A stretch of DNA of 32,373 nt from Candidatus Parcubacteria bacterium. GTDB taxonomy: Bacteria; Patescibacteriota; Patescibacteriia; Patescibacteriales; UBA12075. Below are positions 1 through 7,678 of the stretch, in pieces. Position 1 is the stretch's first letter; the number at the start of each line of letters is the position of its first letter. The stretch is taken from NCBI GenBank assembly GCA_023142215.1, contig JAGLJW010000006.1, positions 1-32,373 of the forward strand. The letters run 5' to 3'. The notes under the pieces were generated by a model. That model had not been told where the DNA came from and ran no database searches. It worked only from the letters and a program-made list of their open reading frames with translations. The position numbers and the translations under genes were made by a program.

Positions 1-710
1 ATACATTCACTATCCAATTTTTTTAATATACATTCCTGCCCAAGATTCCAATATATTAATCTTTTATTTTTAGAATCATACTTTAATATACTTTCATAAT
101 TTACAGGACAATTCGTATCAGCTAAACTCTTTCCATCACCTTGAATTACTATTGAAAAAATTCCATCTCTTGTTTTATTTTTATTATAAGTACAGGATTC
201 TCCAAAATTTTTCTTAATAAAATTTCCAAGCTCATCATCATTATCAACATTTACTACTCTCAGATGCCAAGGTGTTAATATTTCACTTTCATCTCTATTG
301 ATAATGTTATATGAATTCAATTCTTTTTCACATGATTCTTTATTATAAAAATACTGTTCTCTTAAATAAAAATTGCCATTTTTGGAAAAGACATCATACG
401 GAACAAAAAATGAATTCTTAGTTTCAACGTTACATTCTTTATAATTTCCATCCCAATATTTTATATAGGCTACAGCATATACAGGGTATTTAAATTCAAA
501 TCCATATTCCTCACTACTATAAGTTTTCCAATCATCATAATCAACGTTGTTTTGATTTTCCTGAGTTGAACTAGATACTTTTTGTGTTATAGTAGAATTA
601 TCTATTGGCTTTGTTGTGTTATTAATTTCGCTATTATTAGACACTTCTTCCTTTTTACAGCCAGTCAATAGTATTGATAAACTCAGAATTATAATTATTA
701 AATATTTCAT
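1..710 (-). CDS. Lipoprotein, paralogue 1 (3' end outside window)
   Basis: An open frame runs from an ATG at 710 down to the window edge (236 codons, no stop), so the C-terminus is missing. It begins MKYLIIIILSLSILLTGCKK: a short basic start, a hydrophobic stretch and a lipobox LTGC, predicting lipidation of the Cys near residue 18 and export. A Ser/Thr/Asn-rich linker follows, then DWKTYSSEEYGFEFKYP, the same block as DWKTYKNKELGYSVKYP in the next gene. The two are therefore tandem paralogues, diverged in the rest of the domain. The mature part has several Cys. No function recognised; the domain start resembles PsbP-like or DUF-type lipoprotein domains, which I cannot confirm. No Shine-Dalgarno sequence precedes the ATG. 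Confidence 0.85.
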   Translation of the reverse strand, partial: MKYLIIIILSLSILLTGCKKEEVSNNSEINNTTKPIDNSTITQKVSSSTQENQNNVDYDDWKTYSSEEYGFEFKYPVYAVAYIKYWDGNYKECNVETKNSFFVPYDVFSKNGNFYLREQYFYNKESCEKELNSYNIINRDESEILTPWHLRVVNVDNDDELGNFIKKNFGESCTYNKNKTRDGIFSIVIQGDGKSLADTNCPVNYESILKYDSKNKRLIYWNLGQECILKKLDSEC

Positions 711-739
711 TTATTTTGTCTTAATCTTTAATATTTCTA

Positions 740-768
740 AATATATATTATATTTTTAATATTGTCAA
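740..768 (-). promoter_or_regulatory. Sigma-70 promoter of lipoprotein 1
   Basis: On the minus strand TTGACA (768-763) and TATATT (745-740) are separated by 17 bp, about 30 nt upstream of the ATG at 710. The same boxes, spacing and surrounding sequence recur before the paralogue at 1627, so the promoter was duplicated with the gene. Confidence 0.7.
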
Positions 769-853
769 TGTTAGCAAAAAATCACAAAAAACAGCTAATC
801 AAAAATACAAAAATTTACATTTTATACCTCCTCTTGATTTATTTGATTTTCTA

Positions 854-1627
854 TCATTCAATTTCTATATTTTCTAAAATTATATAAAATAATTTTTTGT
901 AATAGTCCCTTTTCTCACTCATATTGTTCCATACTACATCAAAATGATACATTTTATTATTTTTTATAATATATGCATCTGGATATTTACCACAAGATTT
1001 ATTAGTATCATCAATAACTAAAAATTTATTATCATCTTTCATAACAAATCTTGCTTCACATTCTCCTGTTTCTGAAGACTCATGACAAACTTCCATGATA
1101 CTATTAAATGTTTTTTCTTTCTTCTTGTAAATTACAATTCTAAAACTCATACCTTCTTTAGGAGGAAAAGGACCCCCAAGTGTGCATGATGTATGTACAT
1201 CTTTTGCTGTATTTTTAATATCGATAGCACTAATTAAATTATTATCTTCGTCCCAATACCTATAATCATTCCACGTTTTCCCAGAATCTTTATCAATAAA
1301 AACATTCCACTCTTTTGGATATTTAACAGAATAACCTAATTCTTTATTTTTATATGTTTTCCAATCACTGATATCAAGTTTTGTTTTATATTCATTTGGT
1401 GTAATTTCTTTTGATTCTTCTATTTTTATATCAATAATCTTATCTTCAATATCTTGATTTTCATTTTCAATAGTAGAAGATGCTTTCACTGTGTCTTGTT
1501 GTTTTATGGTATTATTATCTGATATTTTTGGTTTATTATCATCAATATTATTAATTATTGGCTCTTCTTTTTTGCAACCAGTTAATAATATTGATAAACT
1601 TAAAATTGTAATTATTAAATATTTCAT
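854..1627 (-). CDS. Lipoprotein, paralogue 2
   Basis: 257 residues. The N-terminus MKYLIITILSLSILLTGCKK is nearly identical to the neighbouring paralogue and carries the lipobox LTGC, so it should be a membrane-anchored exported lipoprotein. A low-complexity D/E/K/N/S/T linker (about residues 20-85) leads to a globular domain starting at DWKTYKNKELGYSVKYPKEW, a pattern seen in many small CPR lipoproteins with PsbP/MOG1-like folds (family assignment not verifiable here). Cys occur in the second half (CTLGG, EVCHESS, GECEARF, SCGKY) and might form disulphides outside the cell. No Shine-Dalgarno sequence. It lies directly upstream of paralogue 1 with a promoter of its own. The two-component genes at 1848 are divergent from it, so it could be a target of that regulator (inference). 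Confidence 0.85.
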   Translation of the reverse strand: MKYLIITILSLSILLTGCKKEEPIINNIDDNKPKISDNNTIKQQDTVKASSTIENENQDIEDKIIDIKIEESKEITPNEYKTKLDISDWKTYKNKELGYSVKYPKEWNVFIDKDSGKTWNDYRYWDEDNNLISAIDIKNTAKDVHTSCTLGGPFPPKEGMSFRIVIYKKKEKTFNSIMEVCHESSETGECEARFVMKDDNKFLVIDDTNKSCGKYPDAYIIKNNKMYHFDVVWNNMSEKRDYYKKLFYIILENIEIE

Positions 1628-1655
1628 TTGTTTTATTTTAATCTTTAATATCTCA

Positions 1656-1684
1656 AATATATATTATATTCTTAAATTTGTCAA
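1656..1684 (-). promoter_or_regulatory. Sigma-70 promoter of lipoprotein 2
   Basis: Minus strand TTGACA (1684-1679), 17-bp spacer, TATATT (1661-1656), about 28 nt upstream of the start codon at 1627. It matches the promoter at 740-768 box for box. Confidence 0.7.
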
Positions 1685-1766
1685 TATTAGCAATATATTA
1701 GCAAACTTATAACCATATTTCACATTCTTTGAAAATTTACTATGATATAAACAAAAATTAATTTTA

Positions 1767-1819
1767 GATTAAAGAACATTTTTAATCTTTTCTTAATCAT
1801 GTTAATATACAATTAAAAT
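1767..1819 (+). promoter_or_regulatory. Probable OmpR/PhoB-type operator with promoter
   Basis: TTAATC occurs at 1782-1787 and again at 1793-1798, exactly 11 bp apart, with a weaker TTAATA at 1802 and the inverted form GATTAA at 1767-1772. Tandem half-sites one helical turn apart are the usual binding pattern of OmpR-family regulators, and this one lies just before such a gene, suggesting autoregulation. There is no good -35 box; TAAAAT at 1814-1819 could serve as -10, with the regulator acting as activator. The region may also control the divergent lipoprotein. Confidence 0.5.
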
Positions 1820-1847
1820 ATTATTAATTTATTAAAATATAAAAAAT

Positions 1848-2543
1848 ATGACAATATTAGTTGTTGAAGATGAAATCAAAATTTCACGCTTCATTAAAAA
1901 AGGTTTAGAGATGGAACACTATACTGTAGAAATTGCCTATGATGGACAAGACGGTTATGAAATGGCAGAATTAAATTCTTATGACCTTATAATTCTTGAT
2001 ATTATGCTTCCTAAAATGAGTGGAATTGAAATGTGTAGAAAATTACGATTAGCAAAAGTTGACACTCCTGTAATCATGCTTACCGCCAGAGATACTATAG
2101 AAGACAGGGTAAAAGGTCTTGATGCTGGAGCTGACGATTATTTAACTAAACCATTTGCATTTGGAGAATTAGTTGCCAGAATTAGAGCTTTGTTACGAAG
2201 AGAAAAAACAGTGAAAACAACCGAATTACAAATTGATGATTTAAAACTAAATCCAGCAACTCATGAAGTATATCGTAATAACAAAGAAATTCAATTATCA
2301 TCTAAAGAATATAGGCTCCTTGATTATATGATGCGTAGACCTGGATATGTCTGTACTAGAACCATGATTGGGGAACATATTTGGGGTTATAATTTCAAAG
2401 ATGACTCTAATGTTATTGATGTGTATATTAGTTATTTACGAAAAAAAATTGATCAAGGATTTAGAAATAAATTGATTCACACCATCAGAGACGTTGGATA
2501 CAAAATCAAAGATAAGACTGTTAAAAAAGTTGTAAAAAAATAA
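1848..2543 (+). CDS. OmpR/PhoB-family response regulator
   Basis: 231 residues, full length for the family. The receiver domain (about 1-118) has the acidic pair E7/D8, phosphoacceptor D51 (LIILDIMLP), T79 (MLTA) and K101 (LTKPF), so it should be phosphorylatable. The C-terminal winged helix (about 128-222) ends in the typical IDVYISYLRKKID and IRDVGYKIK strand-helix pattern, followed by a lysine-rich tail. It is a DNA-binding transcription regulator, presumably paired with the kinase that starts 30 bp downstream. The ATG is not preceded by a Shine-Dalgarno sequence; the leader is almost pure A/T. Confidence 0.96.
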   Translation: MTILVVEDEIKISRFIKKGLEMEHYTVEIAYDGQDGYEMAELNSYDLIILDIMLPKMSGIEMCRKLRLAKVDTPVIMLTARDTIEDRVKGLDAGADDYLTKPFAFGELVARIRALLRREKTVKTTELQIDDLKLNPATHEVYRNNKEIQLSSKEYRLLDYMMRRPGYVCTRTMIGEHIWGYNFKDDSNVIDVYISYLRKKIDQGFRNKLIHTIRDVGYKIKDKTVKKVVKK

Positions 2544-2573
2544 ATTTAATTGTTTATATTTTTTAAAATTAAA

Positions 2574-4178
2574 ATGACTTCAATTTTTAAAAAAACCATA
2601 GATAAGTTCAGAAATCAATATGAACAAATATTTGATACTATTCAGGATGGAATTTGTGTGATTAATAAGAATCGTAGAATTGTAAATTGTAATAAAACTT
2701 TTGCATTGGAAGTAAATATGCCAACTGAAGAAATAATCGGAAAAAAATGCAACGAAATTTTACCAAAGTACGACGATAATCTTTTTAAGCTTCACTGTAA
2801 AAATCAACAGTGTGAAATTGAATGTCAATCATCAAAAATTATTAACAACGAAATTCCTAAAAGTTTTATATTGGAAAAAATAGATAAGAATAATAAAAAA
2901 CATTATCACAGAATAAATATTTTTCCTGCTAAAGATAATAAAGGAAATATTTTTCAAACCGTCTTAATAATTAAAGATATTACTGAAAGAGAAACTGCAT
3001 TAAAAAAAATCAAAAAAATAAATAAATTCAATAGTCTTATTTTAGATAATGCTCCTGTAAGTATAATGACTTTAAACAAAAAAGGAGATATTACTAGTGT
3101 TAATAAATATATTAAACAAATAACAGGAAGTGAATTTCCAAAAAATAGCAATATCTTTAAAACACACTTAATTCAAAAAGAGGGATTAATAAAAAATTAT
3201 AAAAAACTCTTAACGAATGGTACTCCTTTTTCAAAAGATAACTGCGTTTATCATAAGCATGATGCAAATAAAACAAAAAAATATTTAAATATAGTTGCTG
3301 TGCCACTTTTAAGTGGCAATAAAAAAGTTGATGGAGCACTTTCCATGGCGGTTGATAATACTGAATCAGTATTGACTAAAGAAAAAATAGAAGAATTAAA
3401 TCGTGATTTAGAACGAAAAGTAATTCATAGAACTAAACAACTTGATAATGTTAACAAAAAACTCAAAACTGTTCTTGAATTAAAATCAAAATTTATATCT
3501 GATGCATCACATGAACTTCGCACTCCGCTAACAATAATTCAAGGAAATCTTGATTTAACAATTCAAGAGATATTAAATAAAAACCGAAAAGTTCCTGAAA
3601 TGTTTACTTTGATAAATAAGGAAATAAAAAGAATGACTGGTATATTGAGCGATTTAACAACTTTAACAAACGCTGACGCTGATAGTGAAATTATAAACAA
3701 TGAAGACATAAATTTAGAATCACTAATCAACACAGTCGGCAATGCTCTTACTGCGGTAGCTAACAAGAAAAATATTGAAATTAAATATAGGAAAAGTCCA
3801 AAAAATTTAATTGTAAAAGGAGATGAGGTGCAACTAGAAAAGCTCTTGTTTAACATTATGAGAAATTCTATAAAATATACCGACAAAAATGGCTGGATAA
3901 AATTCTGGACAGAGCGTGGCGATTCAGAAGCTAGAATTGTAATTAAAGATAATGGAATCGGTATTCCTGAATCAGACCTACCTTATATCTTTGAACGTTT
4001 TTATCGAGTTGATAAAGCTAGATCAAGAAGTGAGGGTGGTACAGGGCTTGGATTGTCAATCTGTAAATGGATTGCTGAAGCACATAAAGGATATATTAGC
4101 GTTGAAAGCAAACAAGATATCGGCTCAAAATTTACCCTTCATTTACCTTATAATTTTAGGAAGCATGGAATATTATAA
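2574..4178 (+). CDS. Soluble two-PAS sensor histidine kinase
   Basis: Taken from the ATG at 2574 (534 residues); a TTG at 2550 in the same frame is a less likely start. No membrane segment is visible, so it should be cytoplasmic. PAS domain 1 (about 15-140) contains a Cys cluster (GKKCNEI, then HCKNQQCEIEC), which recalls PAS domains with a CxxC-type metal or redox site. PAS domain 2 spans about 150-265, followed by a coiled coil (VIHRTKQLDN) into the HisKA domain with catalytic H313 (DASHELRTPL). The HATPase has N431 (NIMRNSIKYT), the G1 box DNGIGIP (D459) and the G2 box GGTGLGL (about 488-494). Transcribed with the regulator upstream. The ligand or redox cue is unknown; the Cys cluster is the best clue. 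Confidence 0.94.
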   Translation: MTSIFKKTIDKFRNQYEQIFDTIQDGICVINKNRRIVNCNKTFALEVNMPTEEIIGKKCNEILPKYDDNLFKLHCKNQQCEIECQSSKIINNEIPKSFILEKIDKNNKKHYHRINIFPAKDNKGNIFQTVLIIKDITERETALKKIKKINKFNSLILDNAPVSIMTLNKKGDITSVNKYIKQITGSEFPKNSNIFKTHLIQKEGLIKNYKKLLTNGTPFSKDNCVYHKHDANKTKKYLNIVAVPLLSGNKKVDGALSMAVDNTESVLTKEKIEELNRDLERKVIHRTKQLDNVNKKLKTVLELKSKFISDASHELRTPLTIIQGNLDLTIQEILNKNRKVPEMFTLINKEIKRMTGILSDLTTLTNADADSEIINNEDINLESLINTVGNALTAVANKKNIEIKYRKSPKNLIVKGDEVQLEKLLFNIMRNSIKYTDKNGWIKFWTERGDSEARIVIKDNGIGIPESDLPYIFERFYRVDKARSRSEGGTGLGLSICKWIAEAHKGYISVESKQDIGSKFTLHLPYNFRKHGIL

Positions 4179-4200
4179 TAAATTTAATTTAAGTTTTTTA

Positions 4201-4240
4201 AATATAATAAAAAAGCCAACCTTTTACTATTGAGGTTGGC
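4201..4240 (-). terminator. Intrinsic terminator of fabZ
   Basis: GCCAACCT (4215-4222) pairs perfectly with AGGTTGGC (4233-4240) around a 10-nt loop. Read on the minus strand the hairpin is followed by TTTTTTATTATATT, placed just after the fabZ stop. The plus-strand side has only a weak T stretch, so it may also stop the kinase transcript, less efficiently. Confidence 0.8.
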
Positions 4241-4252
4241 GTACAATACTTT

Positions 4253-4723
4253 TTACGCAAGAATTGCAGAAATAATCGCTTCTGCAACTTTTTTTCCATC
4301 AACCTTAGCTACAGCTTTCAATTTCCACATTTTAGAACTTTTTTGCAATACCTGGATAGAATAAACAAGCTTATCTCCAGGAACAACTTTCTTGCGGAAT
4401 TTAGCTTTATCAATTCCACTGAAATATGCTTTTTTTCCTTCAAGCGCATTATTATTACTTAAAGAATACAAAACAGCGGCCGATTGAGCCATTCCTTCAA
4501 TAATTAATACTCCTGGCATTACTGGTTCATCAGGAAAATGACCCTGCAAAAATGGTTCACCAATCGTAACACACTTAGTGCACATTATGCTACCATTTGG
4601 ATTAAATTCAATTACTCGGTCAATCATCACGAATGGAGGGCGGTGTGGAATTAATTTCAAAATATCATTGATGTCCAAAATTTCATTAGGCTTTGTTTCA
4701 CGAATACCAGGAATATCACGCAT
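4253..4723 (-). CDS. fabZ: 3-hydroxyacyl-ACP dehydratase FabZ
   Basis: 156 residues with the hot-dog fold signature of FabZ: IPHRPPFVMIDR (25-36), the active-site region LQGHFPDEPVMPGVLIIEGMAQ split here as catalytic H62 and E76, and a normal C-terminus. It dehydrates (3R)-hydroxyacyl-ACP in fatty acid elongation. The usual EAMAQ motif reads EGMAQ, keeping the Glu. A strong Shine-Dalgarno AAGGAG lies 8 nt before the ATG. No other fatty-acid genes are in this window; isolated fabZ genes are unusual, and since many CPR bacteria lack complete fatty-acid synthesis its substrate is uncertain. Confidence 0.93.
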   Translation of the reverse strand: MRDIPGIRETKPNEILDINDILKLIPHRPPFVMIDRVIEFNPNGSIMCTKCVTIGEPFLQGHFPDEPVMPGVLIIEGMAQSAAVLYSLSNNNALEGKKAYFSGIDKAKFRKKVVPGDKLVYSIQVLQKSSKMWKLKAVAKVDGKKVAEAIISAILA

Positions 4724-4782
4724 TTTTCTTCTCCTTTTCTTATTTTTTTTATTGCCTATATTGGCATGATAAAAAGATCAAT

Positions 4783-5340
4783 TTATTTCAAAATATCAAC
4801 TTGGGCATATTTTACACCTAATTCTCTTGCCTCTGTTTTTTCTATCATCCAAACATCAACTCTACTTGTATATCTTTTATTCATTCTGTCTCTAACAACA
4901 AAAACTCTATCACCAAACAATTCTGGGATTTGTACTTTTGTACCAAAACGTAAAAAATTGGCTGCTATTGTATCTTCTATACCATGTTCACAAACATTAA
5001 AACCATTAGCCGTAATACACGGCGTACTGTCACATTGTGCAACTTCAGAATTATAAGCTGTAATTGTATAATAAGCACTTCTTAAAATTTTCGAATCAGC
5101 ACCTTCGGGCAATGTATTTGGGAAACTTAGTTTTGAATAATCATTTTTCAATCCAAAATTTGTAATTAAATTAATAAATTCTTTTGAATTATTAACGTCA
5201 CTAGCAAATATTGGAGCTGGAAAAAATACATTATCAAACAAAAAAATACAAATCAAAATAAATACTATTTTTTTAATGGTTTCTTTCTTTAAAAACCTAA
5301 ATGTATAAATAAGCATAATAAATTTATAATTTAAAAACAT
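4783..5340 (-). CDS. Secreted 3D-domain protein (cell-wall hydrolase-like)
   Basis: 185 residues. A signal peptide or anchor covers about 22-46 (KKIVFILICIFLF, then a likely cleavage after PIFA). The C-terminal 90 residues form a 3D (Asp-Asp-Asp) double-psi beta-barrel domain as in MltA/YocH/RlpA-like wall enzymes: TITAYNSEVAQCDSTPCITANG, an EDTIAAN block (D123), FGDRVFVVRDRM (D151) and RVDVWM (D162). In this family the three Asp form the active site for peptidoglycan cleavage. Extra Cys (CDSTPC, NVCEHG) could form disulphides outside the cell. The start may be Met1 or Met9; neither has a Shine-Dalgarno sequence. It has its own promoter and a structured leader. Confidence 0.85.
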   Translation of the reverse strand: MFLNYKFIMLIYTFRFLKKETIKKIVFILICIFLFDNVFFPAPIFASDVNNSKEFINLITNFGLKNDYSKLSFPNTLPEGADSKILRSAYYTITAYNSEVAQCDSTPCITANGFNVCEHGIEDTIAANFLRFGTKVQIPELFGDRVFVVRDRMNKRYTSRVDVWMIEKTEARELGVKYAQVDILK

Positions 5341-5362
5341 TAATTAAGGTAAATAAAAATCC

Positions 5363-5424
5363 CTGTATTTTAATACAGAAGATTTCAGTTCTTCCTTTTT
5401 AGCATACTTTTCAAAAAAAGTCAA
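5363..5424 (-). promoter_or_regulatory. Promoter and two-hairpin leader of the 3D-domain gene
   Basis: Minus strand TTGACT (5424-5419), 17-bp spacer, TAAAAA (5401-5396). The leader then contains a small GAAGA/TCTTC hairpin and the perfect 16-bp palindrome CTGTATTTTAATACAG (5363-5378), which is followed on the transcript by GGGATTTTTATTT. The second hairpin plus T-rich run could act as an attenuator, or the palindrome could be an operator just downstream of the start point. Confidence 0.5.
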
Positions 5425-5502
5425 CATTGACAAGCTAAATATATACTAAAAATTACTAGAATTAGCTATATTTCTTTATTTTTTATAACGCTAATTTCAT
5501 AC

Positions 5503-5536
5503 AAAAAAGGACGGTTTTTTATTCCATCCTTTTTTT
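5503..5536 (-). terminator. Intrinsic terminator of maf
   Basis: AAAAAAGGACGG (5503-5514) and CCATCCTTTTTT (5524-5535) form a 12-bp stem with one mismatch, beginning 8 nt after the maf stop codon. On the minus strand it ends in TTTTTTG. Confidence 0.85.
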
Positions 5537-5543
5537 AAATATT

Positions 5544-6122
5544 TTAATCAAAAATCTCAACATTAAACTCTTTTAGCACCTGCACAAGCTTGAATAATGG
5601 CAATCCAACAACATTATTATAATCACCATCAATCTTTTTAACAAAAATTACACCGAGTCCTTGAACTCCAAAAGCGCCAGCTTTATCTAATGGTTCACCA
5701 GTTTTGATATAATTATCAATTTCTTGCTCTTTAAGATTTTTAATAAATACTTTTGTAGTAACAGCTTTGGAAATTTCCTTTTTTGTACTCGCATCAATTA
5801 CTGTAAAACCTGTAATCACTTTTAAAGTTTTACCACTAATACTTTGTAATGTTATTTTTGCCTGTTTTGACGTATGAGGTTTTCCAAGTACTTTTTTATC
5901 AAGAGTAATAAATGTATCGGCTGCAATTACCAAACCTGTTTTAATATTTTTAATCACGGCTTTTGCTTTGCCTCTTGATAAATACTTCGCCAATTCGGTT
6001 GGTTTCATTTTTAAAGTCATATCCTCTTTATAATTAGAAGAACAAACTTTAAACTCTAATCCAATTTGCTTTAGCAATTGCTTTCTTCTTGGAGAAGTTG
6101 AAGCTAAATAAATTTTTTGCAT
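5544..6122 (-). CDS. maf: Maf family nucleoside triphosphate pyrophosphatase
   Basis: 192 residues, the usual length. Signature motifs: LASTSPRRKQLL (6-17), the catalytic Asp in IAADTF (D69), GKPHTSKQA (80-88), GEPLDKAGAFGVQG and NVVGLPL. The family hydrolyses non-canonical or pyrimidine NTPs (dTTP/UTP) to NMP and pyrophosphate, and some members delay septation. The GEPLDKAGAFGVQG form fits the YhdE-like dTTP/UTP branch. No Shine-Dalgarno sequence. A hairpin lies 20 nt upstream of the start. Confidence 0.95.
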   Translation of the reverse strand: MQKIYLASTSPRRKQLLKQIGLEFKVCSSNYKEDMTLKMKPTELAKYLSRGKAKAVIKNIKTGLVIAADTFITLDKKVLGKPHTSKQAKITLQSISGKTLKVITGFTVIDASTKKEISKAVTTKVFIKNLKEQEIDNYIKTGEPLDKAGAFGVQGLGVIFVKKIDGDYNNVVGLPLFKLVQVLKEFNVEIFD

Positions 6123-6141
6123 AATTTTAATATTCTTTCTG

Positions 6142-6166
6142 AACTGTTTCCAAAATGGAAACAGTT
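6142..6166. other. Perfect 11-bp hairpin upstream of maf
   Basis: AACTGTTTCCA (6142-6152) and TGGAAACAGTT (6156-6166) with a 3-nt loop. The T-rich tail TTTCTTTTTT lies on the plus side, so it resembles a terminator only for plus-strand transcription, where no gene precedes it. It may act as an operator or leader hairpin for maf. The rest of 6167-6335 shows nothing recognisable. Confidence 0.5.
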
Positions 6167-6335
6167 TCTTTTTTGGAAGTTTGATAAATTATTATTTCCC
6201 CTTTATTTTGTTGTTTTGTTTTCATATATTATGCTTCTTTCAAAAATTCTATCTAGCCCAATTCCAGCTCTTTAAACAAGTCCAATTTTTTCTAAAATTT
6301 ATCTTTTAAAATTTTTTTATGTAATGTCATAAAAA

Positions 6336-7295
6336 TCAAAATGGATAATCCAATGCTGTCCAATCCCATAATGGCTTTGGCAAATTATTTTCCAATACAA
6401 CTTTTGGAATGTAATAATTCTTTTCGTATTTTTTCAATCCAACCGTTTTACAGCCAAAGGAACCTCTAATATAATGACTTTTGTGATTATCCCAAATAGC
6501 TTCAAATCTAAAACCAAACTGTGCGTAAAACATAACTACAACTGCACTAACTGCGGTAACTGCATTTATTAAGGTTGCGAACTGAAGATTGTTTTCTCTA
6601 TCATGTTTCGTTTTATTGTACGCGTCATACCAACTTAAAGATTTAGTTGGTTTGTTCACATCCCAGTCTATAAACGGCATCAGACCACAGAAAGATGGGT
6701 ACGCCACAAGATCCATTTGGTATCCATCTAAAAACATTGGCTCTTTCAATTTAACAAAATTATTTGTCGTAAATGCTCCATTTGAAGAATATTTATTTTC
6801 TCTCAAAACTGCCGTCCATGATGATTCTACTTCCATACATGCCAACAATAAAATTTCTCTTATTTTATGTCCATAGGTTAACAAATTTGACTCTGTTGGT
6901 TCAACCGTCTCAAATAATTCTTCTAATTTATTGAGTAATATTTTTAGTGAAACAAAAGATTGGTTTATTTTTTCTTGCGATATAGCTTTGTAAAAATTAC
7001 CATTGCAAACAAGAGGCCTCCATATTCTCTTATAAAAAGTTCCTGGTATATATTTTGATTCTACGGAATTAGTATCGCCGAAACTTTTTTCAACCCAGTC
7101 TCTAATATTGGAAATGGATGAATTGGGTATTTTTATAAAATGAATACTCCCACCATGATTAATGCCCGAGGCAAAAAAGGCATTTTCACTTTCAAATGCA
7201 ACTCCCTGTTCGTGTTGAAAGTTGAAACATTGATCAAAAAATAAACCTTGTTTTGCTTTTGGGTAATATTTATTTTGGAAATAAAATACTTTCAT
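6336..7295 (-). CDS. Unknown protein, HEPN-like C-terminal region
   Basis: 319 residues, no signal peptide or membrane anchor. The middle has an alpha-helical stretch (REILLLACMEVESSW) and the C-terminal third carries WYDAYNKTKHDREN followed by the hydrophobic helix TLINAVTAVSAVVVMFYAQF. The arrangement, a polar helix with K-x-x-K-H-D-R and then a long apolar helix, resembles HEPN-like all-alpha proteins found near defence and toxin genes; this is a pattern judgement only. It starts 3 nt after the stop codon of the methyltransferase remnant upstream, so the two were probably in one operon, which supports a decayed restriction or defence locus. No Shine-Dalgarno sequence. Orphan otherwise. Confidence 0.75.
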   Translation of the reverse strand: MKVFYFQNKYYPKAKQGLFFDQCFNFQHEQGVAFESENAFFASGINHGGSIHFIKIPNSSISNIRDWVEKSFGDTNSVESKYIPGTFYKRIWRPLVCNGNFYKAISQEKINQSFVSLKILLNKLEELFETVEPTESNLLTYGHKIREILLLACMEVESSWTAVLRENKYSSNGAFTTNNFVKLKEPMFLDGYQMDLVAYPSFCGLMPFIDWDVNKPTKSLSWYDAYNKTKHDRENNLQFATLINAVTAVSAVVVMFYAQFGFRFEAIWDNHKSHYIRGSFGCKTVGLKKYEKNYYIPKVVLENNLPKPLWDWTALDYPF

Positions 7296-7298
7296 ATA

Positions 7299-7640
7299 TT
7301 AAATGTTAACCTCCGCCACTTTAGTCGTATCATTCCAAAAAATATCCACGACCTTAACAGCAATTTTAATTTTACCTTTTGGAATTTCTTTAGGTGATGT
7401 AGTAAGCTCAAGGGTTCTATCTTTTTTAGTTCTAAAAGATTGCCATTCATTTTCAAAAATATAATTTCCAGTCCATTCTTCTTTTTCTTCCTTGTCTTTA
7501 TTAATAACTTTTATTATTTCTTTTTTACTTTCAAAATCAAAACCAACTGACCAATAATCAATCCGGTCTGTCCTTTTTTTTCTACAGCTTTTTTATCAAA
7601 TACCTCTCGAGGTATTACTTTAAATAATTAAACTACCAAC
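7299..7640 (-). pseudogene. Broken 3' end of a DNA methyltransferase-like gene
   Basis: Two minus-strand frames read on from each other. The first, from about 7626 to the T8 run at 7574-7581, gives LFKVIPREVFDKKAVEKK. The second continues with RIDYWSVGFDFES, EWTGNYIFENEWQSFRTKKD and ends IAVKVVDIFWNDTTKVAEV plus two residues and TAA at 7299. Blocks such as REVFDKxAVE, FIDYWxVxFDF, WQSFRT and KVVDIFGNDTT are, as I recall, the C-terminus of site-specific adenine DNA methyltransferases, but I cannot verify this by search. The frame breaks at the A8 tract (minus strand) and stops lie upstream, so the gene is truncated and frameshifted; some internal sequence also seems missing. It sits between RNase J and the HEPN-like gene. 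Confidence 0.6.
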
Positions 7641-7678
7641 ACGGATCATCATTGCATAATTGCCTGTTGATATTATCT

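Noticed and set aside
5363-5378. CTGTATTTTAATACAG looks like an E. coli LexA (SOS) box, CTG-N10-CAG.
   Set aside because: It lies in the leader, downstream of a clear promoter, and is followed by a T-rich run, so an attenuator hairpin is at least as likely. The downstream gene is a wall hydrolase and no SOS gene is near. One AT-rich palindrome is weak evidence.
6142-6176. Hairpin plus T run as a plus-strand terminator.
   Set aside because: No plus-strand gene or promoter was found upstream within reach, so it is recorded only as a hairpin.
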